Below, one piece after another: positions 38,109 to 49,740 of a stretch of DNA of 64,000 bases (the first letter of the stretch is position 1; each line of letters begins with the position of its first letter). Origin of the DNA: Piper betle (Eukaryota > Streptophyta > Magnoliopsida > Piperales > Piperaceae); contig JAURVB010004740.1 in NCBI GenBank assembly GCA_033002965.1, forward strand, positions 37,578 through 101,577, read 5' to 3'. Under the pieces are notes generated by a model that was given only the letters and a program-made list of their open reading frames with translations, was not told where the DNA came from and ran no database searches. The position numbers and the translations under genes were made by a program.

Positions 38109-39911
38109 CTAAGTTTTTTCTTCTTTGACAGCAGTAGCTTTCTTAGCTTTTGTCCCGCTAAATACTTTAAGAATTTCACCATGATTGCGAATGTGATGGG
38201 GGCACTTGTATAGTAAATCCTGAGCTTCGGAGTGCCTCCCTTCCTTGAAAAAGGCTTCAAAAACTCGCAAATACGATGTAGAAGATGGGTATTGCTTCAC
38301 ACTCAATACTTTGAAATACTCCACTGCGTCGTGCACAGTCCCGAACTTTGAGATATATTTAACAAACGCATCAGCGTATGGTGGATAATTATGCTTTTTC
38401 ATCAATCGCAAAACATTCAGAGCTTCTTCAAGCTTCCTTACCCCTAGCAGTCTCTCAATCAAGAACTTATATGTAGCTTGCCATGGCCTGATCTTGGCCA
38501 CACCAGCCAGTTCAGTGACCATTGTGTATGCTCCATCCACCTTGTTCTTACCAAGCAATCCCTTGACCAGAACCTGTAAAAGATCAGCGTCAGCCTCGCA
38601 CTTCTTGTCGATCATCTTTGCATAACAAGCCAGTGCCTGATCAACCTCACCAAGAAGGCAGTGCCCTTGTATCAAAATAGTCCATGTCTTCAGATCAGGA
38701 GTGCAACCCAGCTCCTCCATGTCATCCAACACTCTGCAAGCCTCCTGCAACTTCCCGAACTTGCACAGGCCAAACACTAGCTGGCTGTAAGTGATATTGT
38801 CTGGCTCATAGCCAGCTTCTCTCATGGTCTGCACAATTCTCTCTGCCTCATCAAATCTCCCCATACCAGTGAACGCCCGATGTATCCCATCATAGAAAGA
38901 TTTAGTAGTACAATACCCAGATGCCTCATAAGTCCTGATAACCCTAGACACCAGCTCAAAATCTGCATCATCGCACATAGAGAACTGCCTCAGAAGATCA
39001 CCACAATCATGAGCTGACGGCTTATACGGCCCTCCCATCATCATCTCATAAAGCTCCACAGCTTCATTCATCATCCTCTTCTTCCTAAAGTGCCTAAAAA
39101 GCTTAATGTAAGTATCAATATCAATGTCAAAACCCTCACTCTTCATCTCCTTCACCAAATCCCAAAACTGGCCAACCAAGCCATTCTTCCCAAGAATCCT
39201 CACCATGACATTGTAGGTAGTGGAGCTGTGTTTGTAACCACCTCTTTCCAGCCCACCCGCCCACCGGAAAAACCCCATTGCCTTATCAGGCTCCCATTGC
39301 AGCGCCCTCAAAATTCTCAGACACATTTTATCAGACACCGAGAGTGCAACCTCCTCCAGCCCTTTCTCCACCCCACCACCAAATGCCGATCCGCGGATCG
39401 CCTCGACCGCTGCATTAAAGCCCGCGTCCGACTCCCTCTCCTCGGTCCGCCGACGATAGAACTCGCCGAGCGCCGCCGCCTCGCCGGCCATCTTCCCCTC
39501 GGCGAGGCGGCCGGCGAGCGTCTCGTAGGTCTCGCGGTCCATCTCAAGCCCTCTCTCGGACATCTCGGAGAGCAGAGCCCAGAACTCCTTGGCCCAGTCC
39601 TTCCTGGCCAAGATCCGGAGCATGAGAGCGTAGGCCGTCTCCCCGAGCTGCGCTGGGCTCCGGGTCTCCACCCACCGGAACAGGTCCAAGGCCTTCGCCG
39701 GTGCATTGTCGAGGGCCTTGAGCCCGTAGACCACCGACTCCCGGCTGAGCTTGGAGGCGACCATGCCGCCGAGCTCCTCCGCCGGCGCGGCGGAGGAGAA
39801 AGGAGCGAGCTTTGGGATGGGGGAGGTGGGAAGTCGGGGAAGGGTGGGGTGGGATAGGAGAAGGGAGGCGAGGGCTTTGACGGGTCTCGCCATGGATGGA
39901 GCTCTGGCCAT
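38109..39911 (-). CDS. Intronless pentatricopeptide-repeat protein, BIR6/At3g48250-like
   Basis: This P-class PPR protein probably binds organellar RNA and helps in its splicing or processing. I start it at 39,911 (MARAPSMARP..., in a CCATGG context; 600 residues). An in-frame start 11 codons upstream is also open. The first ~50 residues are Arg/Ser/Pro/Leu-rich with few acidic residues, like a mitochondrial or plastid transit peptide. Around ten 35-residue repeats follow, clearest at TYNVMVRILGKNGLVG, TYSQLVFGLCKFGKLQEA and TWTILIQGHCLLGEVDQA. There is no E, DYW or SMR domain. The tail EAQDLLYKCPHHIRNHGEI resembles Arabidopsis At3g48250 (BIR6, mitochondrial nad7 splicing), but I cannot confirm orthology. 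GC content is high in the 5' third and falls towards the stop. No frame break. Confidence 0.85.
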   Translation of the reverse strand: MARAPSMARPVKALASLLLSHPTLPRLPTSPIPKLAPFSSAAPAEELGGMVASKLSRESVVYGLKALDNAPAKALDLFRWVETRSPAQLGETAYALMLRILARKDWAKEFWALLSEMSERGLEMDRETYETLAGRLAEGKMAGEAAALGEFYRRRTEERESDAGFNAAVEAIRGSAFGGGVEKGLEEVALSVSDKMCLRILRALQWEPDKAMGFFRWAGGLERGGYKHSSTTYNVMVRILGKNGLVGQFWDLVKEMKSEGFDIDIDTYIKLFRHFRKKRMMNEAVELYEMMMGGPYKPSAHDCGDLLRQFSMCDDADFELVSRVIRTYEASGYCTTKSFYDGIHRAFTGMGRFDEAERIVQTMREAGYEPDNITYSQLVFGLCKFGKLQEACRVLDDMEELGCTPDLKTWTILIQGHCLLGEVDQALACYAKMIDKKCEADADLLQVLVKGLLGKNKVDGAYTMVTELAGVAKIRPWQATYKFLIERLLGVRKLEEALNVLRLMKKHNYPPYADAFVKYISKFGTVHDAVEYFKVLSVKQYPSSTSYLRVFEAFFKEGRHSEAQDLLYKCPHHIRNHGEILKVFSGTKAKKATAVKEEKT

Positions 39912-40109
39912 GGCTTCTTCCCCCTTCCTCCTTACCCCTTGCAAAAACCCTAACGCATCACAATTTTAAACCTTTTGAATTTGTATTATATTTCTGGACT
40001 GGAAGAGAGCGCCGGCACAATTTATAGTATATATATTATATGGGTAAATCTGAAAGAGAGCTCGGGTAGAAAAAATTTTCGGCCCGACCTCTCTATTGTT
40101 AAAAAAAGA

Positions 40110-40946
40110 TCCTGAAATGTGGGCGATGGCGCTCTGACTGTGGCGCCACCCTCACTCCCTCCTCGTCGCTCCCCCCACCGCAGATGCCCCACTCTCCCCC
40201 GACCCTACGTCATCCTACCCTACGCAGCCAGGCTGAGTGTGTGTGTGTTGGGGGGGGGGGGCGCGCGCGATAGGGTTGAGGGAGAGTAGGGTGGAAGGGC
40301 ATCCGCGGCGGGGCGGCGATGCGATTGAGCAGCGGCGCCGGTATTTTGAGATTTTTTTAATAATAGATTTGGGCACATATTTTATTTTATTTTTTTAAAT
40401 AAATTAGATTTTGGTCGTCCTTATAATCGGATGACCTAGATTAAAGCTCAGCCATCCTTATTATATATAAGTGCCCATTGGGTGAACTAATGGAGTCAGT
40501 AGCTAAAATCCTAAAATGTCGGCGGCGACACTTGACTGCATTATTGCCGCAGACGCTACCCTCCGCGGTTGTTGCCCTATCGGGGGGGTGGGGCTGTGAC
40601 ACCCTTCCTCCCCACTCCCTCCTCGCGCTCCCCCCGCCGCAGACGCCCCCTCCGCCCCACTCCCCCTTAACCTTGTTGTCCCATCCCTGTAGCCAGACCG
40701 TGTGTGTGTGGTGGGGGGGCAGGGTGGAAGGGCGTTTGTGGTGGGGCGGCGACACAGCTGAGTGGCAGTGTTCGTATTTTGAGATTTTTTTTAATAACAG
40801 ATCCAAGCACTCAAATTATATTATATTTTATTTTATTTAAATAAATTAAATTTATGTCGTTTATATAATCAGATAGTCCAAAATAAAACTTAGCCATCCT
40901 TATTATATATAGTGCCTGTTGGGTGAACCAATGGAGTCGGTAGCTA
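40110..40946. repeat. Tandem pair of GC-rich ~400-440 bp repeats upstream of the PPR gene
   Basis: Copy 1 (about 40,110-40,505) and copy 2 (about 40,508-40,946) share order and text: ATCCTRAAATGT at the start, ACTCCCTCCTCG, CCGCAGAYGCCCC, AGGGTGGAAGGGC, GTATTTTGAGATTTTTTT, GCCATCCTTATTATATATA and a closing TAGCTAA. Copy 1 contains (TG)n, a run of about 12 G, then (CG)n at 40,237-40,269. The unit has a GC-rich front and AT-rich tail, like the other non-coding elements of this window. It begins ~200 bp upstream of the PPR start codon. Confidence 0.75.
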
Positions 40947-41809
40947 ATGTTCCTCTAAAGCATTTCTCTTTTTAATATTAATGGATAGCGAGAAAATCAA
41001 AATCAATAACAACAATGGGATTATAAAAATAAACTGTGATATCAATAGCAGGGGTGACATCAAAGCTTGCTGCAATTATATCTTTGGAGTGATCCTTTAT
41101 TGATGATGTTAGATATGGTGATATACCAGTGTCGTGAACCATTAGACAACATCGCTGCAATATATTTGTAAGATTTATTTTTTTAGTGAATCAGTTGCTC
41201 GGACTTATATAATGTTTGTACGCAAAAGATCTTATCTTATTTATGAGACACACTGTTTATCATAAACAAGGGTGCAGCAATGGGCGTAGCTAAGTAAGGC
41301 GTGATTAAAAATTTTCGGAAAGCATTCACGCACCGGACATTTCATCGGACCGACGAGCGACTCGTGCAGATAGCCGAATATTACGACAGCGACGCCCTCG
41401 TCAAACGCATTTATTACACTCACCTCCCTCCCAATTTCAATTTCACAACTTACTCCCCAGCGCAAACTATACACGCACCTCCCCCCCCCCACCCTCTTCA
41501 CCATCACCGCCGGTCCGCCGTCACCGCCGCCGCCTGCAATTTGTCGATTCGGTGAGGTATCTACGCCCATTTTCGATTGCCGATGATTGTGTGATTTGAT
41601 TCGAGCAATTCTTGCAGGGTATCGATTGTTTTGCTGCTGCTTGTTTTTGAGCTCGGTGTGATTGAATCTGTGTGATATGGTGGTAACGTGTTGATTTTCG
41701 AGCTCCCCGCAGCATTTACGGTGGATGTTGGGTGGAAAGATCGAGTCTTTTTTGGGGTTTGGGTTTGGGGGAGGTAGGTCATGGAGGGGGCTTGTCGGGG
41801 GCGAATTTG
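40947..41809. promoter_or_regulatory. Upstream and 5' leader region of the trihelix gene
   Basis: 40,947-41,280 contains a 60-codon minus-strand frame (40,978-41,160) that I do not recognise. From 41,330 the sequence has the composition of a leader. A possible short leader intron runs from GGTGAGG at 41,551 to CTTGCAG at 41,617, though at 66 bp it is short for plants. Neither the promoter nor the transcription start can be fixed. Confidence 0.3.
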
Positions 41810-43001
41810 ATGGCGGATCACTACGGCATGCTCGATTTGCACGCCCCTGTGCATCGGCGACAGCAGCAGCAGCAACAGCATCCCAATCCGCTGCATCACC
41901 AGCAGCATGACTTCCCGATCGCCGGCGGAGGTGGGGTTCATGCCGGGCAGGATTCCGACCACCCACCGGCGAGGCAGCCGAGGAACTGCACCAGTGACGA
42001 GGATGACCCGAGCAACAATGAGGAAGAGCCGGCCAAGGGGGAAGAAGAACTCGCCGTGGCAGCGGATGAAGTGGAGCGATGGGATGGTGCGGCTGCTGAT
42101 CACCATTGTGTCCTACATTGGGGAGGATGCCAGTTCACCGGATTGTGGGAGGAGGAAGCTTGTGCTTTTGCAGAAGAAGGGGAAGTGGAAGTCGGTCTCC
42201 AAGGTGATGGCGGCGAGGGGGTGCTATGTGTCTCCCCAGCAGTGTGAGGACAAGTTCAATGACTTGAACAAGAGGTATAAGCGTCTGACGGATGTGCTTG
42301 GGCGTGGCACGTCTTGCAAGGTTGTGGAGAATCCGTCGCTGTTGGATTCGATGACGCATTTGTCCGAGAAGGTGAAGGAGGATGTGAGGAAGATTTTGAG
42401 CTCGAAGCATTTGTATTACGAGGAGATGTGCTCCTACCACAATGGGAACCGACTGCATTTGCTGAATGATCCCTCTTTGCAGCAGTGTTTGCAGTCTGTT
42501 CTGAAAGGTAGTGATGAGCAGGATGCCGGAAAGGATGCCGGAGATGAGAAAGATGAAGATGATTTGGATGATGGGGATGATGATGATGATGATGATAATG
42601 TTAATTTACAAGGTGGGCATGCCACAAAGAGTGCGGCTTTGCATCATAATTTGGAGGAAGAAAACGTGTGGGGGCCGGGCCATTTGAATGCCCATGAATG
42701 TGGGAAGCGGGTGGTACAGGAGAACCAGATGATTGAGATGAATGAACCAATGCGGAGGCAATGGATTAAACAGCGGTTGTTGCTGTTGGAAGAGCAAAAG
42801 CTGAGCATTGAGGTGCAGGCTTTTGAGCTGGAAACTCAGAGGTTTAAGTGGGAGAGATTCAGCAAAAAGAAGCAAAGAGAACTGGACAGGCTGAGGCTTG
42901 AGAATGAGAAGATGAAGCTTGAAAATCAAAGAATGCTGTTAGAGTTGAGGAAAAAAGAACTGGAGGTTGAATTCAAGATTGCAGAATCTACTGTGCAATG
43001 A
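41810..43001 (+). CDS. Trihelix (MYB/SANT-like) transcription factor, one frameshift
   Basis: This is a nuclear DNA-binding protein of the trihelix group related to Arabidopsis At1g21200 and HRA1 (At3g10040). The start at 41,810 (MADHYGMLDLHAP) gives a His/Gln-rich N-terminus with a CAG-encoded Gln run at residues ~18-23 and an acidic SDEDDPSNNEEE segment. The frame then breaks in a run of five G at 42,037-42,041. Reading one G fewer joins it to GKKNSPWQRMKW and makes the whole 1,191-nt frame open (396 residues). The trihelix domain spans ~80-175 with its tryptophans (SPWQRMKW, GKWKSVSKVM), then SPQQCEDKFNDLNKRYKRL. An Asp-rich stretch lies at ~245-264 and a long Arg/Lys/Glu coiled coil at ~307-396, typical for dimerisation. 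Single exon. The lone homopolymer shift is more likely a sequence error than true loss. Confidence 0.85.
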
Positions 43002-43095
43002 CTAAAAGTTGGCAAGAAGTCTTGTAGAAGATGAAATATATCTGTTGGTATGTACTTGAGAATACTTCTGTTGAGTTAAACATTGCTTAATTCTA

Positions 43096-44085
43096 GTGTT
43101 GTATAAGAGTGGCTTAGCTGTTTATGATTGTGATAACTTCGTCTGATCCCGAAATTTTATTCTGGATATGAGGAAGCCACGTTGAGCGTGTCCAACTGTT
43201 TTAGTCAGCTTTGTCGCCAAAACGACGCATTGCTTCTGTTCTTTGACCACAGCAGAGCAACTCATGCAGCTTCTTATTTGCTGCAAACCTTCTGTGGCTT
43301 CATTTTTAGGAATGAAGGAGCTGCAGGTGCATTTTTCGAGCTACATGCTAAAACTTCAAATTAACAAGGTGGTGAGATTGGCAACTTGAAATTACATTCT
43401 GGACTTATTTCAATTTTAATTTACTGATATGTTGCCATGATTAATCACTGTATTTTTACATGTAAGCTTCCCTGTTACTTGAGTTCAGGATTTGAGGAAT
43501 GCAAAATGAGGTTTAACTTCGTCCCAGTAAATAATCATTTATGTATTAACTTTCCCATCCTGACCTAGAATTTACTGAATATGAAATGCAAATGGAGATA
43601 GTGAATAGAAGGCTAGGAAATGGTGAATACAAAGTAAGGTGATCTCAGGGCTCGAGGCATCTTACAAAACAGCCCGAGTAATGAGAACCTACTTTGATGA
43701 AATACACTTGTGTTAAGTAACATGTCGGTTACTTCTGGTGTTGTATCAGAGTCTCTTCTATGTGATTGTCATGTTTTTGTCTGATCTTTGGAATTTGGGG
43801 CTGTGGGAAAATCCTGGCTTAGTTACTGAAATGATGCATTGATTCTTTTCTTTATCCTTAAGAGATCGTTTCATGCAGCTTCTCATTTGCTTCGAATCTT
43901 GTGTGGTTTCGTCTATGGGTATTCCTTTGAAAGTGACACGAGGCGGCGAGATTGGCAACCTGTAATTATATGGTATGAGTCAAATTTGCATACCATATAT
44001 TAGGTTAGAAGTTCTCAAATCTTCGCTTCTCTGTTATATTTTCAACCCTCAGGACGGACCTGCGGAATGAGAAGGGCAAGGCCTA
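43096..44085. repeat. Diverged tandem duplication downstream of the trihelix gene
   Basis: Two related blocks start GTGTTGTATMAGAGT at 43,096 and 43,738. They share GTCTGATC, a TGATGCATTG-like segment (GACGCATTG in the first), TCATGCAGCTTCTYATTTGCT, TGTGTGGTTTCGTC-like text and GAGATTGGCAACYTG (43,374 and 43,948). Copy A continues to about 43,520 and copy B to about 44,085. The duplicated unit (570-640 bp with indels) is probably part of the 3' flank or 3' untranslated region. It has no long reading frame. Confidence 0.65.
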
Positions 44086-45216
44086 TATCCAGTTAAAGAT
44101 CGAGGCAGCCACTTGCTCAAGCCCAACTTAATACAGAATTGAGAATTGTGAAAAAGTGTTTTCTTGAACATTCTGAAAAATGAAATAATACTTGGTGAAT
44201 GTGCGTTAATTACTGGTAGTTCATGAAAAAATGAAAAAATCTCAATGAAAACTAGAAGCGAAAAACGACAGACGTGATCTAGTCGATAACCATAAATTAC
44301 ATAGATATAGATTGTGGATGCCTAATAAAAACAGCAGCTCAGTCTTTTTTAACAGGAGATGACAGCAATTGTCGCAGATTCGGGACAAAGACTGTTTGCC
44401 TCAAATGTGAAACTCATCTGGCCGTGTTATAGCTTATATGTTAAGAAATGCTTATACCTTGTCTGCATTAAAAATATAATGGTCACCAAACTGCTGCAAG
44501 CTCGCAGCTAGGGGGAGCAAGTTTTAGCTAAAAGCCTAAAAACAGGCTCAACCGAGCCATTGTGGCATTCTAGTTTTGCTTCAAATTCATGTTTCAAAAT
44601 CTTCCATTTCATTTTTGTATTTTAAAATAAATTTTGCCCCAAAGAGGTATAAATTTTGTGAAGGCTTTTATAAAATTCAAGTAAACTTTTCAGGTGAGGA
44701 AGCCCTCTTCAAGCGGTTATCTACAAAAAAAAAGCTACAGTAAAAACCTGACATGCCGGTCCGCATGAACAGAACAAGAGATCAATGGATATTACCTACT
44801 TAACAAACATATATATATGCCATAGAAACTGAAGTCGGTATATATACTAGCATAATACAAAATGGATTCCACCAGCTAGTTATATGCGCAATAGAAGAAC
44901 CCAAACGTGAAATAGATATTTAAAGTCACACAAAAATGGTACATCATAAGCAAGGAATGAGAAAGAATTGGATCATGATCATGTTCCGCGAACTGTGAAT
45001 TTACAGGATGAGTACACCAAAATGACCGAAATAAGGCGCAGACAAACACGTAAATGATCCAAAATGTGTATGCTCTTCATATTTCACTACCACGTCCAGA
45101 AGAGCAGCTGTTAGAAGTGAAAACAGAGCAGAGCATACACTCACCAAAAAAAAAAAAATGGAGCTAACAGAAGATCACATCCTGGCACTTCTATATAAGA
45201 AAACAGAGCAAACTCT
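44086..45216. other. Intergenic region between converging trihelix and LCBK1 genes
   Basis: No gene. Short A runs and AT-rich sequence; the part near 45,000-45,216 is likely the LCBK1 3' untranslated region on the minus strand. Confidence 0.4.
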
Positions 45217-48200
45217 TCATTGGTTACGTTCGTGGGGGGCAGGTCGACCAATCAATCTGCATTGCTCTGGAAGGAGAGATGTGATAACTTGCCCCTTCAT
45301 TGCGAGGAGTTCACCGTCAATACCACATCCACTATGATTTCCTTTAGATGATTTAAGCTTCACAGCCTTTACCTGTTCATATAAATGGGTTATTACCTCA
45401 ACTTATAACTCTTGGAAAAGCAGCTGAAAAGAAGGAAGTAGGTACCTTGACATATTCTACATAAGGTAGTGAAAGGTGCCGACCAAACTGTAAACGAACA
45501 AAAAACCTCAACAGTCTGAATCTTCCACTTCCATGAACCAACAACAAATCCAAAGCATTGTCATCGAACTCGGCTTGGGGTGCAACCACCTGTGAACTCT
45601 GGACAGTCTTACACGAATGGTTGCATACTAAAACACCAAGAAATTTCCCCTTCTTGATGACCCACTTTTCTTCAGCCTTTGACTCAACTTCTTTTGGTAT
45701 CCCAGTTTCAACATCCTCAGGTGGGGCAGGAAGTTCAATGGGATTCTCATCCGCCCAGGGTGGCTCAGTATCCCATTTGGGTTCTGCATCCCACTTAGGT
45801 TCTATATCCCAATGAGGGCCAGGATCAGACATTGTGGACGATATATCTTCCTTGTCACTCGTTGCCGCATTTCCCCAACCCATTCTAGAATCATTTACAG
45901 CTGTTAAACCAGACCCTCTTTCAGTTCTTGACTTAGACCTTGTCCTTGGCCAGTTCGGAGTGGTTGAAAGTGGATTTTGAGAATGAAGAACTTCATCCGG
46001 TTCCGCATTCATCTGGTTGTTTCTTCCAGAAGACAGCCTCTTAGATTTTGGATCCAGGGCTCGAACATACTCAGACGGTTCATTCCCAGCATGTGTGCTC
46101 CCAGTAGTATCTAGGTCTCCTGACATTCTACTTGGTGTCATGATTGAATCTATACTAGATAAACTCGAAGCTCTGGGAATTCCTTCTGTTTTAGATCTCC
46201 TCATAATGTCAGGATAGATTTCTGACATCTCAACCACTTCACGGGGTTCAGAGACTTTTCCTTCAACAGTCGGTTTTGTTACAGGTAGATACTCCACCTC
46301 GAAACTGTATTTCGGCAAACATAGAAATTTAAGAACACCAGCAACAATATAGCGAAGTGGACCAAAACGTTTCTGGTATTTTTCAGATAGCTCCAAAACT
46401 GCAAACAATAGAGTAAGATTGTGAGAAAGACAGTCAAAATGGACAAAAAGTACATACCAACTTTAAGTTTTAACTCAGTGCCATACGATTCATTTGTCTT
46501 TCCATTAACAAACATAACATGGTGGAAATATGCAAAATTTACACCATTCCAATATCTTTAAAAGTTGTTTCAGTCAACTTTTATTCTACCCATATTCATT
46601 TTCAAAGAGTACTTTCGCTTGTGTTGATGTGTTTGGATCAAACGGCCATTACTAGTCTTTGGGTGGAAAATAGGGTAAATGAAATGCAATTATAGAAATT
46701 AGAATGGCAATTTGGCCCAACAAAACTGACATAAATACAGCAAAGAAAGTCCCCAGGCATTTAAACTGAAATAAAATTTCGAAAAAGTTTTGCAACAGAC
46801 CACTACAAAATAAATATATGAGCTAAACAGCAATGCATGCAATATCAGATTAGTAATATTATCCACTTGATTGAAGAAATCAAATAAATATCCTAATTAA
46901 AGGGAAGTTGGAAGAGAATACTTGCCATCACTGACAAAACCAAAATACGAAACTGTCAACCCAAAATGTATAACACCAGTTTGTATCCACTCAACAGCAA
47001 AAACATCAGTGGCGGTAAGTCCTCCCTGTCAATTCAGAACAAATATGTCACAAGATCAACTAACCATAAAGTTTTTTTTAGGGAAAAATGATAAAAAGAA
47101 AAAAACAATGACATTCTTAGTTTGACTGAGAATAAGAAGTGGGAAATTATAATTAAGGCATTCATATGAGTTGGAAAAGAAGTACAAAATCCTATGTCAT
47201 GATAAAACTTTTTCAAACTGGAAACGCAAGAGCCAAACCAGAATTATCGTATGACATCTGTTTTTTATTTCCCTATCAATCAAAAGACAGCTTTTCATTA
47301 AAAGCTTATTTTTCCATAAATAAGATCATCAACTTTTTCATAATAGCAAGTCTGTGAAGCACGTTTTATAAAATCCATACTTTTGTAGGACAATCATGGT
47401 TCATAAAAGATGAAAATCCTTCCTTAAGAATGAAAAACTCATCCTGACTAACAAAGCAATGTTCTTAAGACGCACGTCACTTTTGACTTGCAAGGTAACA
47501 AGAAAAAGATACAAACGGTGTCATGCCACCTTCACAATTGCAATGGCTGCAGAAACAGGATCTCTGACACCCAGAACAGTCCAAACAAGGGAATTGTCAG
47601 AACCAGCAGGAATAATGCCTATAGGAATTGATATGGCCTCCTTTTGGTCATTTCTACTAAGTAGCCCATTCAAAACCTACATAGTCAAAAACACCGTAGT
47701 CTATTTAAGATTCAAAATATAAACATCTTAACTTCAAAATGATTAAACAGCAACTACTGGAAATTAAGTTCAGAAAATGAATGTGGGACACATTTTACAT
47801 CAATTCTTGAAAAATTAGAAGATGAACTTTGATTTATGTCAATGATTATTGTAAAAATAAACAGCTTTCCCGCAATAAAAAAACCTACAACAAAAGAGTT
47901 AATGGAAAAAGACATTCAAGATGTTATCAAATAAAACTCAGAACCCTTTATTAATTCTTTTCCAAATATATTTACCTTTTTTGTACATCAATACCCATGA
48001 TATTCACATTTCTTCCCCCGCAGTTGCACATGGTGTGCATTGTTGACTTTCAACTATTTGTCATCCATTTTTAAGAATTTTTAACTAGTTGTTTTGAAGG
48101 GAATAATATACAACCGCCATGAGTGTCTAATTACAATTGAGCACAGAATGAGCCAAGAGAAAAACATCATCAAATTTCGAGGTTTTCTGACCCACCAGAA

Positions 48201-49740
48201 ACAATAAATAAAAACTAGGGAATGAAAGACATATATTTAATTGAAATTAAAATATATATCACCCAAATGTAACCTCACACTTGACTAAATTCATTCTTCT
48301 CGTTTCATGAAAATGATGAGAAAACAAGAAATAACCAAACATACCTCGTTAACAATACCATCACCTCCAACACATATGATTCCTAACATAGGTTCACAAA
48401 AAAAAAAAAAAGGAATATGTTATTATAAAAAAAAGTTTGAAGTAAAACAAGCAAGGGAAATGGCCTATTACCATCAGGGCAAGTACTGAAGTCAACAGTA
48501 TTAGCTAATTTTTTGCATGCCCAGCAGAATTCGTTTTCACAACCTTCATTTCGAACCCTGCAAGCTGTCAGAGATTCAAATATCTGTCAGAGATCAAAAA
48601 TCAAGAATGAGAAAGCACATCAATGAAAATAAATTTATTTATAACGATAAGATGTTCCTTTCCAGCATTAAAAAACAAATTGAATAAAACATAAAGAAGC
48701 TCTTTTGTACTGTCTGTAATTAGCTCATAACATGCAACACATGGGAAAACCTATTTATATGTTATCTTTTACAAAAAGCCAGTCCAAAAAGACCAGTTAC
48801 ATTCTTGCAAGAAATTTTATGTGATGCATGAACGGCAGCAAAACATCTGTAATGAGATTTGCAAGGAAAAAGAAATTTGAAATGTATACCTTAAATATGG
48901 GTTCCACCTTTGTATGAAAAACTTTACTTGAACGACCCCGCCCAGATCGTGGATTTAAAATAATGAGGACACATGGTGGTGTCTTACTTTTAACATGTGG
49001 CTCAAGGAAAAAATCACTTGGCTTCTTGGAAGACACCATAGGATGTGGCAAACAATTTACATAACATTGATGGTCAGCAAATCCGCTAACCCACTGGAAA
49101 GCTTCCTCAGGACTAGCAGCTAAGAAACGAAAATCCTCTCTACTTCTCACTGGTTTTAAAACGCATGAAAGTCCGCAAGCCCTCTTTTGAATGGGGTATG
49201 AGTGTACAGTAAAATGTCGCATACCAGCATTATAGGATATCTGTCAATTACAATAAATGGAATTAGTAAGCAATACAAATGAAGCAAAATGCAAGAATTT
49301 TGCCCTTGAGAGCTTACAGATATCACATCCTTGAGATGCAGCATATGAGTTCCCCAAATCAAAGCCTTTGTGGTGAGTTTTCCATCAACTGCAACCTGGT
49401 TTTTACTTTCAGTCTGCGCGTCCGTGGCTTTGTTAACTTTCTTGTCCACGACCAACTTTCCACAAAAAATTTCATAACCCAACAGATCAGATTGCTCATC
49501 TCCAATATCAATTCTATGCTCCTGAGCTTTTGTTTTATCCAGAACCTCACCAGTACTATTTGCAGGATTTTGCTTCGATGCTTTTATTTTACCACGTTTT
49601 TCAGGGAAAACAGTAGGTGAAGCTTGCTGTCCTCCCACTTTTGGAGAGCACCTTCCACTAAGACGACGAAGGGACTTCTGTGCAGGCAACATAACTCTCA
49701 ACGAATTCGAATTCTGTGAAACACGAGCAGGCTTCTCCAT
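45217..49740 (-). CDS. LCBK1: Sphingoid long-chain base kinase LCBK1, 8 coding exons, one frameshift
   Basis: LCBK1 phosphorylates sphingoid long-chain bases to their 1-phosphates, signals in stress and cell-death responses. Coding exons (5' to 3' on the minus strand): 49740-49318, 49240-48890, 48564-48472, 48382-48345, 47676-47530, 47025-46926, 46398-45446, 45372-45217; 753 residues if one base is restored, close to Arabidopsis LCBK1 (763). Residues ~235-300 carry the diacylglycerol-kinase-type catalytic domain: NPRSGRGRS, then GGDGIVNE in the 38-bp exon 4. PIGIIPAGSDNSLVW follows in exon 5. A Ser/Pro-rich insert (~390-630) with RASSLSSIDSIMTP is typical of plant LCBK1. The ending CGIDGEL...LLPEQCRLIG is conserved. 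Exon 3 has six A (48,509-48,514) where seven are needed. Intron 6 starts with GC instead of GT. MEKP is chosen as start; an in-frame Met lies six codons upstream. Confidence 0.92.

Noticed and set aside
39090..39857. 255-codon plus-strand frame
   Set aside because: Antisense shadow of the GC-rich 5' part of the PPR gene.
40978..41160. 60-codon minus-strand frame (starts MQRCCLMVHDTG)
   Set aside because: Looks less random than most, but is too short and isolated to assign; no splice partners found.
41241..42106. Minus-strand frames of 181-241 codons near the trihelix gene
   Set aside because: Shadows of the GC-rich trihelix 5' region; the plus strand carries the clear family protein.
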